From Reticulascus tulasneorum (Eukaryota; Ascomycota; Sordariomycetes; Glomerellales; Reticulascaceae): 64,000 nucleotides of DNA. The DNA lies in assembly GCA_001557505.1 (NCBI GenBank), contig LSAX01000001.1:2790001-2854000 (forward strand), in the 5' to 3' direction. Under the pieces are notes generated by a model that ran no database searches, was not told the DNA's origin, and saw only the letters and a program-made list of their open reading frames with translations. The number at the start of each line of letters is the position of its first letter. The first letter of the stretch is position 1. The translations under genes and the position numbers were made by a program. Shown one piece after another: positions 26,151-37,415 of the stretch.

Positions 26151-26164
26151 CGGAAGTGGAGCGG
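26151..26164. promoter_or_regulatory. Candidate CGG-N8-CGG zinc-cluster binding site
   Basis: CGG triplets at 26151-26153 and 26162-26164 are spaced by exactly 8 bp in direct orientation, 122 bp before the aldo-keto reductase ATG and just upstream of its TATA box. This spacing matches the class bound by AmyR-like Zn2Cys6 regulators of starch/maltose genes. Function is inferred. Confidence 0.4.
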
Positions 26165-26185
26165 CGCAATCAAGTGAGTCAGGCT

Positions 26186-26192
26186 TATAAAA
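26186..26192 (+). promoter_or_regulatory. TATA box of the aldo-keto reductase gene
   Basis: A perfect TATAAAA lies 94 bp before the ATG at 26286, a fitting distance for a fungal core promoter with a short leader. Confidence 0.6.
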
Positions 26193-26285
26193 GCGTCTGA
26201 CAAGGTGGAAGCACGACAGGTAGAGAGCTAGCATCCTCAAGAAGTTGAGACAGCATATTAGGTTCAATAAAAGTAAGAAGCAATC

Positions 26286-27624
26286 ATGGCGTTCGAAGAA
26301 CCTAGAAAGACTGGCATGCTCTATCGCCGCCTGGGCAATTCAGGGTTGCATGTATCGGTTCTAGGTCTTGGAGGATGGCTCACGTATGTTCAAAGGCTCT
26401 CTCTTGTTGACGATGAGCTGACACGAGGGTGCTTGTAGCTTCGGTGGCTATACAGAGAATGGTATGCATGGGTGCGAAGCTTGAGGCGAGCTGGGCCATG
26501 CTAAGAGAGTGACCCAGAGAAAACATTTGCTTGCATGAAGCAAGCGTACGACAGCGGCATCAACTTTTTCGATACAGCTGAGGGGTCAGTTACATTGTGT
26601 GCTGAAGGCTGTTGAGCAGAGCTAATGTGTGCCTTTACACAGCTATGCTGGAGGCAACTCTGAAATAGTGATGGGACTGGCCATCAAGAAGTACAACTGG
26701 AAACGCACCGATATTGTCGTGACCACGAAGGTATGCTGTCTCTCATCTGACGAAAGATTGGTCGTACTCAACAGCTGCTCTAGCTGAACTGGGGTGCTGC
26801 GAATGGTGAAATCCTTATCAACAACCATGGCCTCTCCCGGAAGCACGTAATCGAGGGTCTCCGGGCCTCACTCAAGCGTCTCGACCTCGAGTATGTGGAC
26901 ATCGTCTACGCTCACCGCCCGGATCGCCTGACACCTATGGAAGAGACGGTCCGCGCCTTCAACCACGTCATCGACAAGGGCTGGGCCATGTACTGGGGGA
27001 CATCCGAGTGGAGCGCCGACGAGATTGCCGAGGCGTGCGGCATCGCCAAGGACCTGAAGATGATCGCGCCGGTGGTCGAGCAGCCGGAGTACAACATATT
27101 GAAGCGTGGGCGGGTCGAGTCCGAGTATCAGCGGCTTTACAAGCGGTTCGGGATCGGCTTGACGACGTACAGCCCGATTAAGATGGGGCTGCTGAGCGGG
27201 AAGTATAACGACAGTCTGGAGGCGCCGCCGGAGGGAAGTCGGTTTGCTGTGGGAACAAATGACAAGTTTTTGAACTGGGCAAATAAGGAGTGGTACGGAA
27301 ATGAGCACTGGAAGGGCATGATTCGCAACATCATCAAGTTGAAGGTGAGCCTCAAATAACGTTGCCCCTAAAGCGTTCTTCTGCTAATATATCTCCTCTC
27401 AGCCCATCGCGGAGAGGTTGGGAGTAACGCAATCCCAACTGGCTCTGGCCTGGTGCTTGAAGAATGAGAATGTGACGTCGGTGATCACGGGAGCGTCGAA
27501 GCCGGAGCAGATTGTCGAGAACGTAGGAGCTTTGAAGGTCCTGGACAAGCTGACCCCGGAGGTGATGGCTGAGATTGATGGCATTGTGGGAGCAGTCAAG
27601 CTCGACCCAGCAAGACAGGACTAG
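26286..27624 (+). CDS. Aldo-keto reductase, voltage-gated K+ channel beta-subunit-like (AKR6 type), 356 aa
   Basis: Six exons: 26286-26383, 26439-26461, 26506-26584, 26643-26730, 26784-27344 and 27403-27624 (1071 nt). The AKR catalytic tetrad is present: Asp63 and Tyr68 in [12 protein letters not shown], Lys96 in VVTTK, and His140 in YAHRPD. The C-terminal [17 protein letters not shown] segment binds the NADPH phosphate. The order and length fit the Kv-beta/YajO-like subgroup, soluble NADPH-dependent aldehyde or ketone reductases. The third exon start was fixed by phase; its 44-nt upstream intron is short and has a weak branch site, so a few residues around position 41 are uncertain. It lies beyond the glucosidase on the opposite strand, with a CGG-N8-CGG element in its promoter. 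Confidence 0.94.
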
Positions 27625-29507
27625 TAGAGTTGACTGCTCACCAGCAACTTGGAGAAAAAGGCTGCCGAGAACGTACATGGTTCTGGATGTTTGTAGATGC
27701 CATTGCGCTCAAAAGCCTGATACTGCTCTTTTTAGTCCAAGGCTCGAAACTCTCTGTAGGTAGGTGGATATCACATCCAACTTCTTCTACCTTAAATGAT
27801 AGTTATTGCCTATTAAATCTGAGCCACATCCTCAAATCTCTCACGCTGCGAGTAAGATGAAATGATTTGTTGTTTTGAGAGTCCTTATCTGCCAGCTTAA
27901 CACAGTCTTTCCTTTATGTTTAATCTAATGACCAACATACTCTGTCTTGTTATATTCTTCGCTCCGATCACAGATCCAGCATTTCCTTATAAAGTGGCCC
28001 AAACTAACTCCGTGTGCCTTATGAGCTACCACTGATGTTAGCTCAGGGCTGCTGATTGGCACCCTAAGCCCTGTTGGTGGAGCCCCGCAACCAATAGCTA
28101 CAGTGGGGAAGTTTCTTTGATATCGATGTTTCAAGACGCTCAGAGCAGAGCGCGTTCGCGTTCGAACAAAGGACACTTTAAGCAGAAGCACAGTGGAATT
28201 CTCCAGATCCTTGGTCGGCTCCGATATCAAATTCCTACTGGTTCGTAATGAGTTGCAAGAGACGTGCATCCCCCCCCTCTTTGCGACAGTTGCAGTGCAG
28301 CGCAGGGCGGTAGACGGAAGCGGGGCTAGCAAGGGGAATAGCCTAGATCCGAAGCGCTCACGGAGCTTCATGTGCACTGATCACCATAAGGTATCAGAGT
28401 TTTGGTCCGGCAAAGCAACACGAGAGTCACGGCGGCACCACAGTGGCCCAAGCCCGGGACCAGGCATCCCCTGTGCGCCTTTTCCCACCTACCTACGGCG
28501 TAGTATCTTTGCTTGCTTGCGTCTGTAATTCCCAGCGAGTGCTTTATTTCTTCTGGTTAGCAAATGGTGTCTGAGCGCGCTGGCCTATGCGTTGGCGGAA
28601 GAGGGGAGGGGGGAGATGGCGCCGAGCATTTCAACCAGGACCACGTTGAATCTCGCTTTGCCCTTCTGGCACTATTGTATTTGCTGCCTACGCTAGCTCT
28701 GTGGAGTTTGTTGAGTGACAGCCGTTAAACAAAGGCTATCGGGAGTGTCAATGGCAGATGAGGCTATTTTCATTTATGGGCGGATATGCGAATCATCTTC
28801 ACTGCTTACGACTTTTTCGTATGACCAAAGACCAAAGGGACAATGACTGCCGTTGTTCGAGACACAATGCACAGGCTATGGGGTGACAGCCCACAACCCG
28901 TCCTTGCGAGCCGGCAATAGGGCAATACCTTGAGTCTCGCGAGGCTCCACACCAATATTGAGGTTGAGCCATAACGAAGATCAGCCCCGAACTGGCTGGT
29001 CTGTCTTGGCCATTGCTCCTTGTGTGTCAGAGGCACAAGCCGCCGCAAGCATCGCCGCTAAACCTTGTTTGGTGGGCGAACATTGGCATTGAACGTTTGG
29101 ACCAGAGTCTCTGATGCTGTCCAACCTCCCCCCCCCCTAGAGGTAGGTTGCATGTGGCGCCCCTAGCCCCCAATGTATGGATGGATGGGTGTCCCAAACA
29201 ACCCAGTCGAGCGAGACAGACCTTTGAACAAAGACGGCACCCATTACCACCATTACCACCACCACCACCCATTCGCTACTATTGTACCAAGGTTAACCTG
29301 TACCCTACCTACCAGGCGACCGACCGACGACCAGAGTGGTTAGCATAGACGAACATTTGTCCGGCAAGGGCCCGATATACCCTCACCCATCGAAAACATC
29401 CCACCATACCCCGTCATCTTGTCCAGACAAGCATGACTATATCGCCACCATAATCGACTCTCCCCGAATGACATGGCCCTCCGCTTTGCTGCGACGGACT
29501 GGTGACA
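27625..29507. other. 1.9-kb upstream region of adenylate cyclase, no gene seen
   Basis: This holds the aldo-keto reductase 3' flank and a long region leading into the cyclase. From about 28,430 it is rich in G/C runs and simple CCA/CCACC tracts (29240-29275), typical of long leaders of fungal signalling genes. Short upstream ATGs lie at 29433, 29468 and 29473. Open frames at 27925-28528 have no recognisable product. Confidence 0.5.
29433..29453 (+). promoter_or_regulatory. Short upstream open reading frame before adenylate cyclase
   Basis: An ATG opens a six-codon frame ending in TAA, 54 bp before the cyclase ATG. Two further upstream ATGs follow: one at 29473 (10 codons, stop just before the cyclase ATG) and one at 29468, whose frame overlaps the start of the coding region. 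They would lower translation if the transcript starts upstream of them, which cannot be seen here. Confidence 0.4.
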
Positions 29508-32500
29508 ATGACCAGGAACGATGCCAGCTCCCGCATCAGCTCCATCACGAGCAGCAGCACCGACAGCAACCGCTCCTCCGCCACTGTGAAGGCCCCCTCC
29601 TCTACCACCACCACCTCCAGCGGCCGGAAGCCTGCGCCAATGCGCCTGAAGATCGATGAGAATGGGACTTCCAAGAAGTGAGTATGGCCCGTCTGATTGT
29701 TCGTCCGTCCGTCCGCCTGTCTCTGTCGCGAGACCAGCACCGAACCCGAAACCCGCTCGTTGGATGTGGTCCCATATTATCTACGTAGCTCGCTTCGCTT
29801 GCCCCCGGCGGAGCTAGTTGCTTGCTGCCGTCAACTTTCAGAGACACTTCCCATTCCTTGTGATGCCTGAATTGGAGCAAAGCTGACGGGTCCCTGCGTT
29901 CCCCCCCAATCTAGAACCTTAAAAGAAGAGCCGCAGGTATCACCGACGACTTCGACGAATGCGGCTCGCGGAGCTTTGTCGCCAGCTTCAACCACCTCCA
30001 ATGTCTCCACCCGAGACCACCGCCTGAGCGATTTTGGCAATTATCGTCGCGATCTGGCCGTGCTGGAAACCTCTGGCGGTCGCATTCCCCAGATCCAACA
30101 TAACCCTCCCACCGCCACCGGCTCCATCTCCCAAATCGCTCCCTGGATGTCTTCGAACGGCGCCTACACGCCTTCGAGCGCCCAGAATCCCACGAGCTTC
30201 TACAACGACTCCACCGATAACCTTTCGCTGGCATCGCAGCTGTCGCCTGGCTTCAGGTCGAATGCCGGGCGACCTGGGCCGTCGTCTGGGAGCCAGGACT
30301 CCCCCGATGCAGCTTACTTCGACGAGCGACGCCCCTCTTTGGCGAGCATAACGACGGCCAGCAGTCAAGGCTCCAAGACCAGTGCTACGAGAGGTGGATT
30401 GCGAAAACTTCAAGGCTTCTTCGGGGAGGAGTTCCCTGGCAAGGACGGTTCAGATACTAGCCTGCCGTCTGCGCCGTCTGGGAAGGAATCGCGCTCATAC
30501 AGTCACAGCCGGCCCACGCGGGACCGCAACTACTCTAACGCAACCGACCATGCCAGAGAGGCTTCTCCTTCCTCCTCGAGGCCGAGGACCCCAGTCCCAG
30601 CACCAGAAGTTGTGCCTTTTCTCTATCAAGAAGCGGATGTAAGTTTATTCTTCTAATCTTGGCACACACTGTAACCCCATACCCTTGTTATCGCGCCACT
30701 ATCTCGCAGATCGGACCCCATAAATAAATACCCTCATCTGCCCAATCATTCTAGAATCAGAAAATGGTACGATGGCCTCTAATTCACTGGCTCAAGGACA
30801 TTGCCCGGTATGGCGAGGCGCCAGTTAGGGACATCATGACCGGACCCGATCGAGACCGATACATGACCGATAACGCCAACCCGCCCGTTCCGCCGAAAAC
30901 ATCATCGTCTGGTCGAACTGGGCATTCCGGTGTCCACCTACCGGGACACCACCATCGACACCATAGAAGTATCGACGACGGCAGGGCGTTGCGGCCATCC
31001 GTGAGCAGGGAGGATTCCACAGTAAATCTACAAGTACAGAACTCAAGAGAGAGAGAAAGAGGCGGATCGGCGGCCACCGTCATGTACAACTCCAGATCTC
31101 GCGCCGAGAGCCCGACACCCAGCGGCGCCAGCGGCGGGACATACTTCACTGCCAAACAAAGTACTGGCGATGGTCAAATATCTCCTCCGGGACCAGTCGC
31201 GAAGAAAGGTCTTCTCGGTCGCCTGCGCCGACATAAGGACAAAGATGATGGCAGTTCAAAGCTGCGCGACTTGCCAGGCTCAACAAGATCACTGGCGACC
31301 AAGCCGTCGCGCTCGGAGTTTCCGAAAGGCGAGCCTTCGCCGTCCGCCTTCCCACAAAACTGGCCAACTGGGAATGACTACATTGGGGAGCCGGATCCTC
31401 GAGCGAACTATCAGCGCGGCGCAACCTTCAACAACAAGTTTCCCTTCGCGAAGAAGGTCCGGTCGCACAAGACAATGGACGTTCACGATGAAGCCATCGG
31501 CCCAACAGACCGGCAAGATGGAGCGCCTGGCGGTAGCAAGTCAGGTAGTCGGGCTGGTGGAGGAGGATCAGGCACTGTATTCCATCTCGACACCAACCTA
31601 AATGACATGGATGGTATCTTAACTAAGCCGCCGCCTTTGACGCCTATGGATCACAGCTTTATCGCCAGTATCGTTGAGCCCGAGAGGGTAGAGAACCCTC
31701 CGCCTCCCATTACCAAGGTCGAACCTCCTCCTTCTGGACCAAACGGCTCTTGGAATGCGCCGGATAGCTGGGCTGTGCGCCGCAACACCGAGGACAATAG
31801 CTTCCAAGTTCCCGACGTCGATGATATCGGAAGTCCGCCACGGCCAGAGGAGAAGATGACTCCCTACTGTATTCGGATCTTCCGATCGGATGGCACTTTC
31901 TCAACGCTTTCCATGGCTCTGGATGTAAATGTCACGGACGTCATCTCTCAGATCATTAAGAAGACCTATGTGACGGACGGACTGGAGAATTACCAAATCA
32001 TCCTGAAGAAACACGACCTGGTGCGAGTTCTTTCCGCACCTGAACGGCCACTCCTGATACAGAAGCGGCTCCTCCAACAAGTCGGCTACGAGGAAAGAGA
32101 CAGAATCGAAGACGTAGGACGAGAGGACAACAGCTACCTCTGCCGCTTCATGTTTCTTTCTTCGAGAGAGAGCGATTTCCATTCTGTCACTCACGATCTT
32201 GGCGTGGGCCGCATGCAAAAGTTCAACCACGTAGACTTGTCGGGCCGCAACCTGATCACGATCCCCATCTCGCTATACTCGAAAGCGGCCGAGATTATAT
32301 CACTGAATATCTCTCGAAACCTGTCTCTTGACCTTCCTCGCGATTTCATCCAGTCATGCCAGAATCTAAGGGATATAAAGTTCAACAACAATGACGCCCG
32401 GAGATTGCCGCCCAGTCTTGGTAAAGCGAACAGGCTTACGTATCTTGATGTGTCCAACAACCGGCTGGAGCAGCTGGAGCACGCAGAGCTGCAGGGCCTT

Positions 32501-35500
32501 CACGGCTTGCTAAAACTGAGCTTGGCGAACAATCGCCTCAAGCACCTACCCCCTTATTTCGGGGCTTACCGGTCCTTGCGAACCCTCAACATCTCGTCCA
32601 ACTTCCTTGACAAATTCCCATTGTTCCTTTGCGATCTCGAGAGTCTAGTTGACCTGGATCTCAGTTTCAATTCCATCGCTGGTCTTCCCGACGAGATCGG
32701 CAAGCTAAAGAATCTCGAGAAGTTTCTCATCACGAACAACAGACTGACCAAAGCCCTGCCGCGGACCTTCAATCAACTCCGCAGCCTGAGAGAGCTGGAC
32801 ATTAAGTATAACGCGATTACCAACATCGACAACATCTCGGAACTACCAAAGCTTGAGATACTCTCTGCGGACCACAACTCGATTTCCCAATTCATTGGCA
32901 CTTTCGATAGGATCCGCAGCCTCAAGCTGAATTCGAATCCGATAACCAAGTTTGAGCTTGTTGAGCCGGTCTTGACTCTGAAGATGCTCAATTTATCAAA
33001 CGCACAGTTGGCTAGCATTGACGAGTCATGGAACAATATGCTCAATCTGGAACGTCTTGTTCTGGACAAGAACTACTTTGTTTCATTGCCTCAGCACATT
33101 GGCAACCTCCTCAAACTCGAGCACTTCAGCATCGCAAATAACTCTGTTGGCGAGTTGCCGGCACAAATCGGTTGTCTCACGGAGCTCAGGGTCTTGGATG
33201 TCCGAGGGAACAACATGAGAAAGCTCCCGATAGAAATCTGGTGGGCCCACAAGCTGGAGACGCTCAATGCCTCTTCGAATGTTCTGGACAACTTCCCCAA
33301 GCCAGCATCTCGAGGACCTCGACTACCGGGGGAGGACTCACAGAACCAGGGTACCATAAATGGAAGAGGCGGAAATATGGGTAGTCTACCGCAGACCCCC
33401 AGCTCGGACGAACTACCAGACGGGTCCAGAAGACCTAGCCAAGCGTCCTCCACTCTACTGAGTGTTGGGCCATCACCTGTGCCAGGCGGTCCTGACAGGA
33501 AGAGCTCGGTCGTATCCATATATGGAAAAGGAGGCAGAAAGACATCGGTGGTGTCGAGGTCAACTTCTCAAGGCACTGTTACAACGATCGCTCCTTCTTC
33601 CACAACCACAACCACCAGAAAAGACTCCGGTCTTTCTACACGACTCAACACCACTTTTGCTGGGTCTCTGAAGCATCTGTACCTCGCCGATAACCAGCTT
33701 GATGACGATGTGTTTGACCAGATAACCCTCCTCACCGAGCTTCGTGTTTTGAATTTGTCCTACAATGACATCAACGATATGCCACAAAGGTCAATAAAGA
33801 GCTGGCCTCAGCTGGTAGAACTGTACCTGTCGGGCAACGAACTCACAACATTGCCAGCGGATGATCTCGAAGAGTTCAGTCTTTTGCAGACACTACACAT
33901 CAATGGCAACAAATTCACCAACTTGCCAGCTGATATATCTCGGGCTAAGAAACTTGCGGTATTGGACTGCGGCAGCAATTACCTCAAATATAACATCTCC
34001 AACGTTCCATACGATTGGAACTGGAATCTGAATCCTAATCTCAGATACCTCAACCTTTCGGGAAATAAGCGTCTCGAGATCAAGCAAACCGTGCTTGGGC
34101 CGAGCGCTGTGAACCGAGAGCAGCTTGCGGACTTTAGCAGACTGCAGAATCTACGCGTGTTGGGACTGATGGACGTTACCCTTACTCAACCCACCATTCC
34201 CGATCAAAGCGAAGATCGTCGTGTGCGAACTTCGGGTTCGTTAGCCGGACATTTACCCTACGGCATGGCCGATACCTTGGGCAAGAACGAGCACTTGTCA
34301 ACCGTTGATCTTGTTGTTCCACGGTTCAATTCGTCCGAGACCGAGACGCTACTAGGTCTCTTTGATGGTCAAGCACTGTCGAGTGGTGGATCCAAGATCG
34401 CCAAGTATTTACACGAGAATTTTGGTCACATCTTTACTATGGAACTGAAGCAGTTGAAGACGCGGTTGAACGAGACTCCAGCAGACGCTCTGAGACGTGC
34501 TTTCCTGTCACTGAACAAAGACTTGGTTACTATTGCCATTCAACACACTGAGGAGCGTCCCCAAAAGACGCATAGGGGCTCTGCGCAACCAGTTATTCTG
34601 AGCAAGGAAGATCTGAACTCAGGCGGTGTTGCTACCGTCGTGTATCTTCAAAGCACAGAACTCTTCGTTGCGAACGTTGGCGACGCCCAGGCAATGCTAA
34701 TCCAGACTGATGGCTCTCACAAGATCTTGACACGGAAGCATGATCCTGCTGAGCCGAGCGAGCGGCAGCGGATTCGGGAAGCTGGTGGGTGGGTTTCTCG
34801 AAATGGTAGACTGAACGACCTCCTCGAAGTGTCCAGAGCGTTCGGTTATGTCGACCTCATGCCATCCGTCCAAGCCGCGCCGTACGTAAGCAGTGTCACG
34901 ATCCGAGAGCTGGACGACATTATCTTGATTGCCACACGGGAGCTCTGGGAGTACTTGGCTCCGGGCTTGATCGTTGATGTCGCAAGATCCGAACGTGGCG
35001 ACCTCATGCGAGCCTCGCAGAAGCTTCGAGATCTCGCCATCGCCTATGGCGCAACGGGCAAGATTATGATCATGATGATGAGCGTAGCAGACTTGAAGAG
35101 GAGAGTGGAAAGATCAAGACTTCATCGTGGCCAGAGCATGTCGCTATACCCGTCTGGGGTTCCTGATGACCTGCAAAATATCTCCACCAGGAGAGGCAAG
35201 AAAGCCAAGGGAGACGTGCTCGATTCTACGCTACAACGACTGGAAGCTGAAATCCCAGCACCGACCGGGAACGTATCCATTGTGTTTACTGATATCAAGA
35301 ACTCCACAACTCTCTGGGAGATGTACCCATCAGCTATGCGATCCGCTATCAAGTTGCACAACGAGGTCATGCGACGGCAACTGCGGCGGATTGGTGGCTA
35401 CGAAGTCAAGACTGAAGGTGATGCTTTTATGGTGTCCTTCCCGACAGCAACTTCTGCATTGCTGTGGTGCTTTGCTGTGCAACTAAGTCTTCTTGACGTC

Positions 35501-36500
35501 AACTGGCCATCTGAAGTGCTCAACTCGCTGTCCTGCCAGTCGATCTACGACAAGGACAACACTCTGATATTCAAAGGATTATCAGTGCGAATGGGAATCC
35601 ATTTTGGTGAGGCTGTCAGTGAAACTGATCCTGTCACGAGACGAATGGATTACTTTGGACCAATGGTGAACAAAGCCTCTCGCATCTCGGCTGTGGCGGA
35701 TGGTGGACAGATCACGGTCTCGTCAGACTTCATCTCGGAGATCCAACGCTGCCTTGAAACGTACCAAGACACAGACCGGAACGGATCCACTGGGTCGGAG
35801 GACACCTTTGACGACGACCAGAGCCTTGCTTCGGCAATCCGAAAAGATCTCCGCTCCCTCAGCTCTCAAGGCTTTGAGGTTAAGGAGATGGGCGAGAAGA
35901 AGCTCAAAGGTCTTGAGAATCCGGAGGTTGTCTACTCCCTATATCCACATGCTCTTGCAGGTCGTATCGAACACCATATGCATCATGATCGGCGGGACGA
36001 GGTCGAGAAGCCCGCCTCGCTGGTGGCCGGAAGTTTGCTCGCCATGGATGCAGATGTCATTTGGTCACTTTGGCGGGTTAGTCTCCGGCTTGAGATGCTC
36101 TGCAGCTCGTTGGAGGACATCTCTGGAAGTGGTTTGCAACCGCCTGAGACGGGGTTGTTGGAGAGGATGAAGCAGCGTGGTGGAGAGGTCACCGAGAGCC
36201 TCATGCTCCATTTCTTGGAGCACCAAGTGAGCAGAATAGAGGTAAGCGATCCTTTGTCAGGTTAACTGGGGGGGAACCATGCACTAACCTGTTGGTGTAT
36301 AGACATGCAGCACAGCGTTATTACTTCGACATATCGCCATTGGCGGTGGTACGATCACCAAACTCGAGGATCTGAGAAAACCGATGACTACTATTCTTCA
36401 AGAGGTTGCTCAGCAAATGGCCGAGCTACAGAAATACAAGGCCAAATATGGGGAGCTGGAGGATGTCACTGACGAAGGAAGTGACACAGAACAGGAGTGA
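29508..36500 (+). CDS. Adenylate cyclase (fungal Cyr1/Mac1/Cr-1 type), 2192 aa
   Basis: Four exons: 29508-29677, 29915-30638, 30755-36241 and 36303-36500 (6579 nt). Domains in order: a Ser-rich disordered N-terminus (1-660); a Ras-association domain (about 666-760); leucine-rich repeats (about 793-1410), interrupted by a Ser/Thr-rich linker (about 1147-1267); a PP2C-like domain (about 1457-1735) with GLFDGQ and NVGDAQ motifs; the class III cyclase domain (about 1803-1960), with metal-binding Asp1811 in FTDIKNS and Asp1854 in TEGDAF; and a C-terminal helical tail like the CAP-binding end of yeast Cyr1. It makes cAMP from ATP at the plasma membrane and drives protein kinase A signalling in growth and morphogenesis. 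The first two exons join in phase and give the MTRNDASSRISS start. Confidence 0.97.
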
Positions 36501-37415
36501 ATTCGACCTTACTTCTGAGCTGCCTGCACCTCTCGGAATGATTAATCTACTATACGACATACCGGCGCAAGCTCGGTTAGACGAACTATCTGCTTCTCTC
36601 GGCGACTCGGTGCCCTTTTCGCTCAATGCGCCAACGCCGACCTTATAAATATATATACTCCTGTATAATGTGACATGATCAGAGCCAGTATCTTACACCC
36701 GCAAGCGAAGGGCAGGCGTGTCCTTCAGCGCTTCTTGCTTCTTTTGGAACTTTTTTTTTTCTCTTTTGGATGGAATGGTGGAAAGGGGGCGGTGGGCTGC
36801 TATGATGACAAGGTGCAAACACACGGCTTTGATGAAGGGGCGAGGAAAGGGGGGCAACTGTCTGCAGACGTTTTGATGTTCTTATTCTTCTTCTTCTTTT
36901 GGTGATAAAAGCCTGCGGTTTGGAAAGAAACTGGGAGCCTTTTGTGCGAGTTCTTGGGATACTTTTTAACGGCTGGTTTGAAGGGGGTTGTGGTTTTACT
37001 ACCGCTCCTGGCGGGAGAGGGAGCTGTGTATCAATCCACTGGCTGGCGTAACGGGGACTTCAAGGCCTCGAGGGGCGCGGTTTGCTGGTTCTACTGTTAG
37101 GTCTCATGTCCCCGCCGCCCGGTTCGTCTCGCAAGTACGAATCTATCCGGGGCGGTACGACTAGGGCAAATGAATGATTTTGGACTACTCGCAGCTTCTT
37201 TTTGCGGTGTGATGATAAATTGGTCACATGTGACGAATGTACCCGCGCATGAGGAACCGGTTTGTTCAATTAATTACTTTAATTGCAATTGAGGGTATGT
37301 CTGGGATCAGCATATCCTACATATCATGAATGCCATGAGGTGGTTCGCTTGATCCTACAGCACGCTTGAAACCCGTCTAATCAACGAGACCTCCCCCTTC
37401 ACCCCTATTTCTCCT
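36501..37415. other. 3' flanks of convergent adenylate cyclase and MED14
   Basis: This is a 915-bp region with T-rich runs (36740-36765 and 36880-36900) that may contain termination and polyadenylation signals. No coding signal was found. Confidence 0.5.
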
